DNA of 64,000 nucleotides from Symsagittifera roscoffensis (taxonomy: Eukaryota > Xenacoelomorpha > Acoela > Convolutidae). Position numbers and translations under genes: made by a program. The number at the start of each line of letters is the position of its first letter. Positions within the stretch are counted from its first letter, which is position 1. Below, piece after piece: positions 23,285 through 33,587 of the stretch. Under the pieces are notes generated by a model. That model saw nothing but the letters and a program-made list of their open reading frames with translations. It did not search any database and was not told where the DNA came from. The DNA is taken from NCBI RefSeq assembly GCF_963678635.1, contig NC_087065.1:60042754-60106753 (forward strand), in the 5' to 3' direction.

Positions 23285-23818
23285 CTATAGTTTCAGCCTT
23301 AATCTAATTTGATAACACAACTTGGGCATAAACGCATCCAGCATGTTTAGAAAAAATCCATAATTGTATGGTGAGTTAGAAAAGGTAAGCATTCTAATGA
23401 TAGAGTTTGCGTTCATACTCCGCTCGGCAGATAGCAGTTTTTCTTCTGTCTCGTCTTGGAGCAAACTATGTATCGAGGATCCATGTTTAACAACTGAAGG
23501 TTTCTTTCGTTTTTTAACTGTTCTTCCGTCGCCTCGATTTTCGTGATTTTCATTCTCTTTACTGAGAGTGTTTATATCAGGTTCAATATTCTCGCGGCAA
23601 TTCGTGGATCGCGAGGAAGCTTTTGTACAAGTATTTTCGATCGGTTTAGAATCCTTTCGGCCAGGAGCACTAGCCATCTGTCGCTTGAACATTTCACGCG
23701 TTGTGTAATTCGTGAGCATCAGTGCCTGATGAAAAATTAGGAAGAAAGCGAGTCCTGAACCTAGCAGACAGTAGAATAAGCTTAATGCCACTATCCGAGG
23801 AAACTGTCGAAACATGTA
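23285..23818 (-). CDS. ZDHHC4: ZDHHC4-like exon 6 (last membrane segment, TTRE, tail, stop)
   Basis: Acceptor TTTTTCAG|TACATG. It begins YMFRQFPRIV, then a membrane segment, TNYTTREMF, and a long hydrophilic tail with a Lys/Arg cluster (VKKRKKPSVVKHG). Stop at 23285. Confidence 0.8.
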   Translation of the reverse strand, partial: YMFRQFPRIVALSLFYCLLGSGLAFFLIFHQALMLTNYTTREMFKRQMASAPGRKDSKPIENTCTKASSRSTNCRENIEPDINTLSKENENHENRGDGRTVKKRKKPSVVKHGSSIHSLLQDETEEKLLSAERSMNANSIIRMLTFSNSPYNYGFFLNMLDAFMPKLCYQIRLRLKL

Positions 23819-26800
23819 CTGAAAAACAAATTATTGAAGGTTACAACGAGCGTAATTAAGATAATTGACACAGAAGCGACACGGGGCTTCGCATCATTTG
23901 CGATACAACGCAAGCACAGCATTGCATACAAGCGAGCAAATAGTAATGAAACGGAAATAACTAAATCAAAAAACAAAAAAATTAGGGAAACATTGAAAAA
24001 AATGGGTCTTATGCTCTAAACGGCCAAAAATCAATTTTTCAACTTCGTAAGCTGGAAATTATGCGATCGAATTTGATTGGGTAATTTTAGCCAATCAAAT
24101 TCAACTTACACGGTCAGGCATTCCGATCAACCTTTCTAGCAGATAAAAAATATTAGCCGAAATTGCCGAAAAGTTGGAACTTTGAGTCAAATATCAAATT
24201 AATTTTGAGTCACTTGTGAAACCTTGCCCAGCCAAGAAAGATTAATAATTTTATCTGCTTTAAATTTCAATTGAAATAGCAGAAAATGTCGATGGAACTT
24301 GATTGGCTAATTAGCCAATCAAATTCATCCACAATAATTTCAGTTGAAGAGACGTAGAAATAATGAATTTGGACCGCTTCGTGCATAATACCCAAAAAAG
24401 TTTCAACCAATCTATATAAGTTTTTAGAAATTACTATGCCTACAACAATTGGTGAGACAATCATTGATTCGAAAACAAAAAAGTGCTATAAAAATTGTTG
24501 TCATAAAAAATTTCGAACAATTAAGTTTTTAAACTTTGAATACTTGCAAAACAAACTACCTTTATTTCTCAAAAACAATCAATCATTTTTGCTTGAAGCC
24601 GACAAAACATAAGCTGAAACTTACGCCGAATAAAACTTTTCAGCGAAAAAAAACAACGGAAAACATAGAACGTCAAGGCCATTAATTTTACACATTACAG
24701 CAGTAAATCAAAAACACGCACTTACGCTAAATAATGATTTTCAATTTGATCTACCGTGACTCGAACCAAAGACCTTAGGGTTACAAGCTAAGCTACAAGT
24801 TTTACGATATACGACAAATTATGCGACAGAACTCTTATACGGTAACAGATTATACGAGAGATCAGATTCATACAATAAATTATACTATTGTACGAACCGA
24901 TAATTGGCGACTTTTTTAAAGGCAAGGAGTTTTTCATTGAGTACTGCAAGACGGATTGATATGATGAGGGAAGCTCAATTCCAACACTGCAAGACGGATT
25001 CATTGAGTACTGCAAGACGGATTGATATTAGGGGCGGCTCAATTTCAAAGTTTGCAGATTGCAGATCTTTTTGAGGCCAAGCAAAATAAGTTGATGGAAG
25101 ACAAGCATTATTTTGCCAACAATTTAAGAAAAAGCGACTTGTGCAACCTGGACAATTTTTAAAAGGTTAAGAAAAATCTGGGGTGGGTGTATGTTAGAGA
25201 AAAAACCTCTGGTCGATGCAGGTTCAAACGCCTGTTTAATTGATTTACCTGTGCGACTACGAATGAATTGACAGGGTGTACTTGTTGCGTGTAGTTGTCC
25301 CTGTAGCTGAGCTGCCACAGTCTAGCGAAAGAGGCGGCGTCCATGACCACGCCCCACATGCAGTATGCGCCGAAGAGACTCTCGAGGACGAAGGATGCGA
25401 GGAAACAGTGGAAGGCGAGGGTGTTGTTGCCCCCTATGCAGTTGTTCACCCAGATGCAGTGGTGGTCAGAGCGGAACACACATACCTGTATCATCATCAT
25501 GGTCATCATCATCGCAAAAAATATTTGAACAGAAACTTTTTACACCGAAGCGAAGCTGCGCTTCGCAAGCAATAGCCAGTACAGGAAAAAAAAGCAGCTT
25601 TATAAAGTGAAATATAAAATATAGAAATAAGCCTCGAATTAGTAAGACTTTGCTACATATGGGCTTCGAACCTGCGACCTCGAGAATTGGAGTCTCCCGC
25701 ACTGCCTTCTCGGACACGAGCGCTTGAAAACCGGCAAACATTAGTCATAAATAAAGCAGCTACATATGCTAACAAATTGCATATGCCATGCAGCAAAAGT
25801 GGCACCAAATACAAATGAACACAATTTTGCGAGCAAATAGTTTAGAATATAACAAACTGAGGGCATCTACGCTAATTTTGCATGTAATAAATCGCAAAGC
25901 ATAGAGCTATGAATAAATTAGGCAATTCAAAAAATAGCTAGATAAATTGAGTTAGAACATTTCTGAAACCGAGTTTTTATGATTTTTATGTTGTTTGAAA
26001 CAAATAGCTTTTTTCGGTTCAAAATGTATCAAATGAGTTAACTCATTAATATTCGAATGTAGAAGCATATTCTATCAATGAGGTGGCACCAATATTTGCG
26101 AATTAGCTTAGAAAAAAAGTCGTAGCATAACACTTGGCTAGTGTAATAAACTTTCAGGCCAATTTCATAAACTTGAAGGATCGTTTTTTAAAATACATTT
26201 TCGTAAGTTTTAGAACCCACGTTAGCTTATAAAATTTGTGCTCCGCTTCATAATTAAATGCACAGTTTGTTTTATAATATGGTCACGGGACATAGAAGAG
26301 GGACATTTGAGCACAAAGATCAAATGAATCATTTATTTTTTCACGTTTCTGTCGTTTTCTCTGCAACTATTTAAGTTATAGGAACATTCCAGCAAATATT
26401 GTTGGCACATTCTGCTCAAATCCATGCAGAGGATTCACATTAGCAGTTTTGTAGTGAGTAATTACATCCAATTTTCCAGTATAAGCTCCCAAACGATTTT
26501 TATGTATGTGTCGTCAAACAGAATTTGACTGTTTTTCGACGCCGGGCCGAATAACTCTTTCAATTCTGTTATCTGTCATTTTTGGCGGCATAAAGTGTAA
26601 TCAAGTTCAACAGCTTCCCAAATAACTAATTCCTTAAATTAAGAGCCCATTAATTTCAAATTCCTTACATTGTTTGCGAGAAACTTTCCACAGCAAGAAC
26701 ACCTATAAAACTAATTATCAGATACTAGCTCTTTTACACCTTCAAAACTAAATTCTCAAAACTTGACCCGTCTAAGACCTGGCAATATTGCATGTGTCAA

Positions 26801-29224
26801 AACTTGAACTCTATATCTTGAATAGTTGCTGAGAATGTGAAGAAAAAACTCATTCATTTGCTCGATGAAACTAAAAAGTTGGAACTTCTATGTCCCGTGA
26901 CTGTAATAATCAGTCGTTCCCGTTGAAACAAGATGGGAATAAAAATTTGCTCCATCACTTTAGCATCAATCTTGCTAATATTAAAAAAAGAGCGCAACAG
27001 AAAGATTTGAAAAAAAAGAGTTAGACAAAAGTTAATGGAGCCACGGAAACAGAAAATCAATAAAATCAACTTTAAAAAAATAGCGTACTAAATTTGCTAT
27101 TAACAACTTTGCTATTCAAAATGTGAGCTCCAATTTAAGTCCAAATTTGAACTCTGCTGAAAAATTCAAGTCCAATTTTGAGCTCATAAATTCAAACCGA
27201 GATAAGCGTGAGTAATTTTCAATATTTTGTGAAAATGTAAGATGATAGCTTGAGGTGTTGCTAGAATTTCAGGTCCTTTTTCAAGACATCACTCCAAATC
27301 CGACATGGAAAACTTACCCCGCACATTTTGCAGTGCTTGGATCTCTTGATTCTGTCCAGATGGCAACTTGTGCACTGCTTGTAGTCATTTGAACTAATCT
27401 CTGGCTTTTTGGAATTGCCCAATTTTAGACTTAGGTGCAGTCGGTGTCTCTGCTCTCTGTTTTCGTACATTGGCTTCAGACGATCCAAGTTTTTCTTATT
27501 TATCACTCCGGGATCTGAAGATACAATAACCCCACATTGATTGAAATTGACAGAATTTAATTCTACATGACCATACTTTAAAAAATAGAAGGTTTTGTTT
27601 CCGATGATATTGCACATCTAACGCTTAAAGCTACACTTTTTTTGCAAACATTTTTATTAATATCTTAGTCAAATAAGAACGCTCACTTGAAAACAGACAC
27701 ACCGTCCACGTGATTATATTGAACATCCAGCACATAATTGCCAGTCTGATGTTGGGAGCGGGCATGCTGCTGCCACTGATGTTCTCCGAGCTAGGTGAAC
27801 GAACTTTATTGGACAGAGGTATGACGTCAATTACGAATTGGAGAAGAGCTAGCAGTTGAAGCACCAGAAACGTCGAAGAGAACAGTCGGTTCCTAAACGA
27901 ACCCGACGACACATCAACATGTTTTATGTTCACTATCCTATCACAGTTTTAAAACTACACTGGCATCTGACCAAACGTAATCTAGGATGACTAAACGCCT
28001 GCCAAAAATCATCGTTTTGCATACGCCCACAAGCTTCACTGATTGAAAAAAGGAATTCCGATTTTTTAGCAGCTCACTGCCGTATTATGTTGCCCAGAGT
28101 TCTCACACAGTACCACAACCGATTCGTTACTTATTCAGGCTGCGGTAAATCTGTAGCTAAAGTTCATGCGGGACTTCAGCAATAAACACTATCATTACCA
28201 CCAAACTTCACCAATCATTAACAAAAAACTAATGCTTATCGCGGCAATGCGCATTTAGTAGCGAATCTTAAACGTTAACAAAGAAAGCCAAACATTCTAA
28301 GTTCCAACATTTTTTCGTATTTCGTTACCTTCTAGTTTTATCTCCATTACCTTTGGTGGAAAGTGTATAGAGTGCAGCAACTGTATGCATTCAGCAACCA
28401 ACGAGGACAGAATCCCTGTATCCATTTAGGCAGCTTCTACAAAATATGAATATGCAATTCAATTAGAACCTATTCTTTGCAATAGTCACAATAACCTTAA
28501 CAATACTGCTGGAGTCAGAGCGAAATCATGAATGATCCAATTGCTTTTTAAAGTTCGAAATGAATTTTAATTTTGACCTCAAGGCATACAAAACTATTTA
28601 AAAAATAATAGCTAAAAATTCAAAACTTGATAGGAAAAAACTACGCCGAGCTCCGAGCTGTAAAATTCTTCGAAAGTAGCAAAAGCAAGCCGAATTAAGT
28701 GCCTTTAAACTGCCTCGATTTGATTGTTGACACCCAAAAATTTGATAGTTACAAATTTCAGTGTTAAGATTTAAGACGTTGCTGTAATTATGAAGTAGTA
28801 AGCAAAAGCGTATCTTCAGTTTCGGCAGAACACACTAAAATAAAGAAACAAAGCTTCACCAAAGAAACAAAGAAACAGAGTTTTTTCCGAAATGATTTTA
28901 AAAAAATTAACTTGTCCGTACACAGATTTGATCCAAGTTTTTATAATTGCTTTTCAAAATTGAGCGTGTACAACAATTGCAGTCGTTCGTAACATTGAAG
29001 GTATGTATAACGTATATTCATTTAAAAAATTAAACGAGAGAGAGCCTAATTCACAAAATGCTGACCTCGAATTCAATACTGACCTCGAAAAGGTAGAAAT
29101 GAGTGAATCTCACTGGTGCGTTGGACTTCTCTGTTGAGCAGAATCCCACATATATCAGGAACAGAATCACTCCGACGTACAATCCCAATGTAGTAAGCAA
29201 AATAACAGCACCAAATGGAACCAT
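23285..29224 (-). CDS. ZDHHC4: ZDHHC4-like palmitoyltransferase (six exons)
   Basis: A DHHC-type protein S-acyltransferase: it transfers palmitate from acyl-CoA via the DHHC cysteine to cysteines of membrane proteins. The coding exons are joined 29224-29084, 28436-28351, 27892-27687, 27514-27318, 25485-25249 and 23818-23285; phases agree throughout and give 466 residues. Seen: a hydrophobic segment at residues 4-28, two more in exon 3, the cysteine-rich domain (CTSCHLDRIKRSKHCKMCG, then VCVFRSDHHCIWVNNCIG with DHHC at 217-220), a hydrophobic segment after it, another at 298-324, and the TTRE motif (328-331), the TTxE of the family. The zinc ligands look complete. ZDHHC4 is preferred because the FPRIV stretch before the last membrane segment and the exon 2 similarity fit it. 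The C-terminal tail (about 135 residues, basic and Ser/Glu-rich) is much longer than in vertebrate ZDHHC4. Start codon: A at -3, G at +4. Confidence 0.85.
23819..25248 (-). other. ZDHHC4-like intron 5
   Basis: It holds an H-like start near 23872 (reading AGCGACACGGGGCTTCGCA), SINE-like sequence near 24760, and a short duplicated segment (TGCAAGACGGATT three times between 24945 and 25023). No other gene is seen. Confidence 0.6.
25249..25485 (-). CDS. ZDHHC4: ZDHHC4-like exon 5 (DHHC catalytic motif)
   Basis: The acceptor ACAG|GTATG lies right after a run of TGATGA-type triplets. The exon encodes VCVFRSDHHCIWVNNCIG and a membrane segment. Donor CACAG|GTAAAT, phase 0. Confidence 0.85.
25486..27317 (-). 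other. ZDHHC4-like intron 4
   Basis: It contains a complete H-family copy (25541-26146) close to the acceptor. The remainder (26147-27317) is AT-rich with no supported feature. Confidence 0.6.
25541..26146 (+). mobile_element. H-family element (hairpin plus tRNA-like SINE region)
   Basis: It starts TTTTTACACCGAAGCGAAGC with the GCGAAGC/GCTTCGC hairpin, has a reversed tRNA-like region (25655-25740) and ends GGCTAGTGTAA. Confidence 0.7.
27318..27514 (-). CDS. ZDHHC4: ZDHHC4-like exon 4 (first half of the Cys-rich domain)
   Basis: Acceptor TATCTTCAG|ATCC joins in frame to give FSNPGVIN, the conserved N-P-G after the second luminal loop. It ends in CKMCGG-type sequence at donor GGG|GTAAGT, splitting the zinc-binding domain between exons 4 and 5. 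Confidence 0.8.
27687..27892 (-). CDS. ZDHHC4: ZDHHC4-like exon 3 (two membrane segments)
   Basis: Acceptor GTTCGTTTAG|GAAC, donor TCAA|GTGAGC, leaving one base. It encodes two hydrophobic stretches separated by a Ser/Pro-rich loop. Confidence 0.75.
28351..28436 (-). CDS. ZDHHC4: ZDHHC4-like exon 2
   Basis: Acceptor TTTTGTAG|AAG, donor CAAAG|GTAATG. Residues 48-75 (KLPKWIQGFCPRWLLNAY and on) align in character with the region after the first membrane segment of ZDHHC4. Confidence 0.7.
28437..29083 (-). other. ZDHHC4-like intron 1
   Basis: AT-rich. I see no feature in it beyond the splice sites. Confidence 0.6.
29084..29224 (-). CDS. ZDHHC4: ZDHHC4-like exon 1 (start)
   Basis: It encodes residues 1-47, mostly one hydrophobic segment (GAVILLTTLGLYVGVILFL). 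The donor is GAG|GTCAGT, phase 0. A second GAGGTCAG lies about 18 bp into the intron. Confidence 0.75.
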
Positions 29225-29687
29225 GATTTCAATTTTACCAATCGCTACCTGCTGAGAGGAATGATATGTTTTAGTATTTTGATTCTATTGAAGACCGAGA
29301 CCAATCGAGACTACTGTGTTCACTTCAAAAGTCAGCAGAATTCATTTATAAGAGAGCGTCAATCAAGCTTAAGCATGCAACATGGCCCGAGGATATATTT
29401 TGTTTGACCATATCGATCTAAAAAAAATCATGGAACAGTAGTAAAGTAAACTAATAGGTTGAACATTTAAGATTCAATGCAATACGCAAGAGACAAATGG
29501 TTGCAAAAAATTCAACGCAAAGATGGCTCGACTTATTAACGCTTCATCATTCTTAGCATTTTACACAATTTCTATAAATGTACGCACATTCCCAATAGCC
29601 CGGTGAAGATCTTAAAGCTCTCCGAAATTCAGGAAAAAAACTTACAATTGACACTTTTTCGATAAATCTCGCTCACCCAATTTGCGA

Positions 29688-30260
29688 ACATAGCCAACAG
29701 ACAAAGGGGGAAAGGTTCAATAAACTAAGCAAACCAGAAAAAAAAACCTATTAAATTTTCAACTTTTGATTTTCTAAAAACAACATTATGATTGACAATT
29801 TTTTGATAAATTGATCAAAAAGCCACATGAAATAAATAAACGTAACTCGATCATTTACGCTTGCTCATTCAATAGAACTAATTATGAAAAAAAAACATAG
29901 CCAGCAGATGGTTGGAAAAGTTTTAAAGAACAAGGAAAACAACAAATTTTCAACTTTTGAATTGCGAAGAAACTATATCACACTAAAACTCCGAACTTCA
30001 AGAAACTTGGCATTTTTTCTTTAATCATCACTTTTCGAAAAAAAAAGTTGATCAATAACTACATTTTTTGTTCCACTGGGAATTCAAGTCCACTTGAACT
30101 AGAAGTCATTCACGTTTTAGCTGTTCGATAAGGGAGTTTGCTTTCCTGTAAGAAAAATAATTGTAAGCCTCGAAAAATCCGATTTGAGCACGAACAAATA
30201 TAAAAACTTTTCAAATCATCACGGCCTACATCAATGACAATAATTTCGTTCTTTTACACT
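29688..30260 (+). mobile_element. Two adjacent degraded family-T copies
   Basis: Each begins ACATAGCCAACAGAC or close to it (29688, 29898). The rest follows the family only loosely and no TATA box survives. Confidence 0.5.
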
Positions 30261-31729
30261 GAAAACTTCGAATGCGAAATTTTTTTTTTAAAAACTTCAT
30301 TTTGAACTAGCAATGAAGGATTCGAACCAACTCCAATATTCGAACCGACAAAAAAGACAAAAATAACACATGCAATTGAATTGCCAATAGTGAACACTGA
30401 ATTGAGATAGTTGGGTTGGAAAAAAACTCAAAAAAGGTTCAAGATCACCTGACTCAACAGTTTAAGATAGTTTGTGGCACCGACGCAGAATCAAAACTGT
30501 CCATCAAACATTAGCACAATACTTGCAAAATGGAGCTTGAAAATATCAGAAACAAAACAAAAACCGAATGAGCATCAAAACACTAGATGAGTAGGAGAAG
30601 AAAAGGGCTTAAAAACAAAACGAGGCGAATGCTAAGCGAGTGCTATTTAACACACCCCTTACACTAATTTTTTAAACCTTTTACTTAACGTAGGAGTTCA
30701 ATTCTCAATTGTTTTTACTAGTATAATTTTTGGACCTACACAGAGGCAAGCTGCTTTTTGCACACTCAAGCGATAAAATGGAAAAAAAGTAGCTCTGAAA
30801 CCCAAAAACGAAGTGAAATAAGGAAAGAAATCCTTAAAAAAGTTATGCCAGAAACAAACCGCTAAACTGGAGACAATTGGAAGCTTTTTTATTCAACAAT
30901 AGCTACCCATGAAGCAGATACAGTGGCTATTGCATTACCAATGCCTTTCGGCACAAGCGCCACCAAATAAAAAATAAAATTAATTCAAAGTGCCGGAATT
31001 GAGCCTCCAACATGCCGAGTTTCAAGTCCTCGCATCTGAGCCACGGTCATCAAAAAAATAAAGGACCAGCTTAAATTCAAGGTATCGGCCTGATAAAATT
31101 TTAAAAAACTTCTGCGTACGTTCACTAATTTGATCAGGAAACCGAATTACGTGATATTTAACCAATTGTGAAATTAAAGAATCAATTAATCAACTTTACT
31201 TGGGCTGGAATAAAGAATTGCAAACAGTGGGTTTCACGGTTAGTTTTTTCATTTTTTGTTTAGTCATGTTGTACAATTTGTGTTCTCATGTCATATAATT
31301 ACATAAATTAAAACATCATTTTCGGTTTACAGATCTTGTCTGCTCGCTTTCAGTTTTCTGATACAGCAATTCACCGACTTACCAGCAAATGTTTAGATGC
31401 GATCGATGATGTGTTATTTTAAGAAAATATATACACAGAGACGAAGCTGCAGCTTTGCAAACACAAGCGAGAGAGCACTAAGATTCGAGTGCTACCAAAC
31501 GCAATGTTGGGTGTAACAGCTTGAAATTGAAATGTGTATGAACTATGCATTTCAAAAACTATGGAAAGATGTATTTTGATCTCCCCTAGTTTGTATTAAC
31601 TATGCAATTTATTCGGGAAATTATAATACATCTGAATTTGGTTGCTTTCCTTATTTAAGAATGCGCAGTCGTTTTTGGGAAATCGAATGAAGTCAAAAAT
31701 GGACTAATTGGTCAAATAATTCTTACGCC

Positions 31730-32330
31730 ATAACAGATTCTGTGCCCAATTGGGAAAATTCGCTGATGCAGGCGATATCCCAAGAGTTTGTTCTTCCGAT
31801 TGAACCCCTTATCTCAGACTTGGCAAAGCTGTGTTCAAAAAACAAAATCAAAAACGAACAAAATTTCAAAAAAAACGGACTTTTGTTAAGTCCAACATTG
31901 CTTTTCTTCAATTATTAGGGCGTAACCATTATCCAGAAAAATCTTGGCGCTTTATTACACTCATTATTTTAGATTTGACTGAGTAGTTCTCAAGAAAAGT
32001 CCAGCAACGGTCAACATTTCAAAAAATGGACTCTTGCTAAATTCCACATTGCATTTTCTACAAAAATTAGGATGTAGCCTCTATCTAGAAGAAACTTTTA
32101 GCACATGTTCTTTCAATTGAGCCCTTACTCTCAGATTTGGCATGGTTGTTTTCAATAAAACTTTTCGAAAAATCCGAGCACCTGTTCTTACAGGAACAAT
32201 TTCAAAAAGTAAGTCAGAACCCAAAATCAAAACTAAATTTCTATATAAAATTTATATGTACCTTCTGCTGCAGAAAAAGATGCGGCTAGCTTATTATTCG
32301 ATTGCACCTTGAAGCTCAGCTTTGGCAGTG
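31730..32330. repeat. Degenerate minisatellite, period about 170 bp
   Basis: Repeating landmarks are CTTATCTCAGACTTGGCAAAG, TTAGATTTGACTGAGTAGTT and CTCTCAGATTTGGCATGGTT, each followed by A-rich sequence and TTGCTAAATTCCACATTGC or similar. The same family recurs at 34560-35420. Confidence 0.5.
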
Positions 32331-33195
32331 TAGTTTTAGACACCTTTGGACATCTTCTTGAAGTTTGGACATCTTCTAAAGCCATAACTCTTTTTCTACA
32401 AAATCAGGGGCAAAGCAGCGTATGCAAGGGAGATACCCAGAACAGGTTCTCATAATTGAAGTTTTATTTTTAAATTAGTAGAGTAATTTTTGAGAGAAAG
32501 AAAAAATACAAAAAGCTAACAAAAAATCCGTCGGGTGCGGTAAAAAGAGACTGGCGAAATAAGGGTGCACAGGGGAGTAGTCTGTCTTTCCACCACTATT
32601 GTGAAAATAATGGTGCGATCAAAAGTACCATTACAATTTGCAACTTAAGTCGGAAAGTAAGTGGCATTGTAGCATCACACTACGCTTGCTTGTGTACCAA
32701 AAAGGTTTCAATTTTATTAGACGAGAAAATAGGATAAATTGAAATTCTCACTAACGGTTTAAAAAAAGCTGGATAATTTAAATTAAATCGAAGTTAGTCA
32801 ATGTAGTAATTTGGTAGTCATCAACATTTACATAGTAAGTTAAGCTTTTCCCAAGAAATTGGAATATCAATTAGGTCTCAGACTTTTCATTGGAGTACAT
32901 TTCAAGGGAAATAGCCACAATTAACAATTATGGGTTTGAGAGAGTTACAAAATAAAACACTTGTGGATCTCATTAATTTTAACAAATTCATTGCCATAAC
33001 ATAAAACCAACGAGTAAAGTGCATATAAATTGTTTTGATAATAGAACAAAAAAGTTCGATTGTGATTGCGGCAGATAAATTGGATTTAGGTTTACTTTCA
33101 TTCATCTGCTTCTTTTTCTATTCAATTAAAAGCCAAGACCACCTTTTCATTTGTCACAAGATTTCGTTATAACTAATTCGAATCATGTTCAATCA

Positions 33196-33587
33196 CTACT
33201 CGTTCAATTCATGTTCATCCATAGATGAGTGATCCATTGGCACATTTTCGTGGGTAGAATTGCTGGTGGTCAAAGGTGGTTCGGTTTCTTCCAGCAGAAC
33301 ACTCAAATCTCCGCTCTCCTGATTACCAAACAGATCGTTTTCAGACAAGAACAAATCATCGGTCGAATAAGTTTCCGAAGTGCCCAATGACATTATATTT
33401 TGCGATGGATGATGCAAATTTGAGCTGACTCCGCCGGCGGAGCCACCCGGTTGCATCGCGGGACTCATGAAAACTGAATTCAGAACTGAGTTGAGGAGTT
33501 CGTGGGCCGCTTTGCTCGAGGGACTCTGTGATCGGCTGCTGGAAGTCTCCTGATTATTTTTGTTATCCATGATTGAAATGCTCTCGC
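33196..33587 (-). CDS. BIRC6: BIRC6-like last exon r (C-terminal tail)
   Basis: The acceptor CTGTTTTAG|GCGAG joins in frame to exon q (phase 1). It encodes a Ser-rich, then acidic tail ([18 protein letters not shown]) and stops at 33196. An ATG occurs in frame at 33570, so a separate short gene is possible but less likely given the phase match. The tail is longer than that of vertebrate BIRC6. Confidence 0.7.

Larger units (their letters stand above)
29225..33195. other. Intergenic region between ZDHHC4-like and BIRC6-like genes
   Basis: It contains two degraded family-T copies (29688-29897 and about 29898-30260), tRNA-SINE debris (30735-31060; H-like start at 31434) and a degenerate minisatellite (31730-32330). 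A TTTATT at 32713-32718 is a candidate polyadenylation signal for BIRC6 (minus strand). I see no gene. Confidence 0.55.

Noticed and set aside
25276-25610. Plus-strand open frames over the DHHC exon
   Set aside because: They are shadows of the conserved minus-strand exon, which alone shows DHHC and membrane features.
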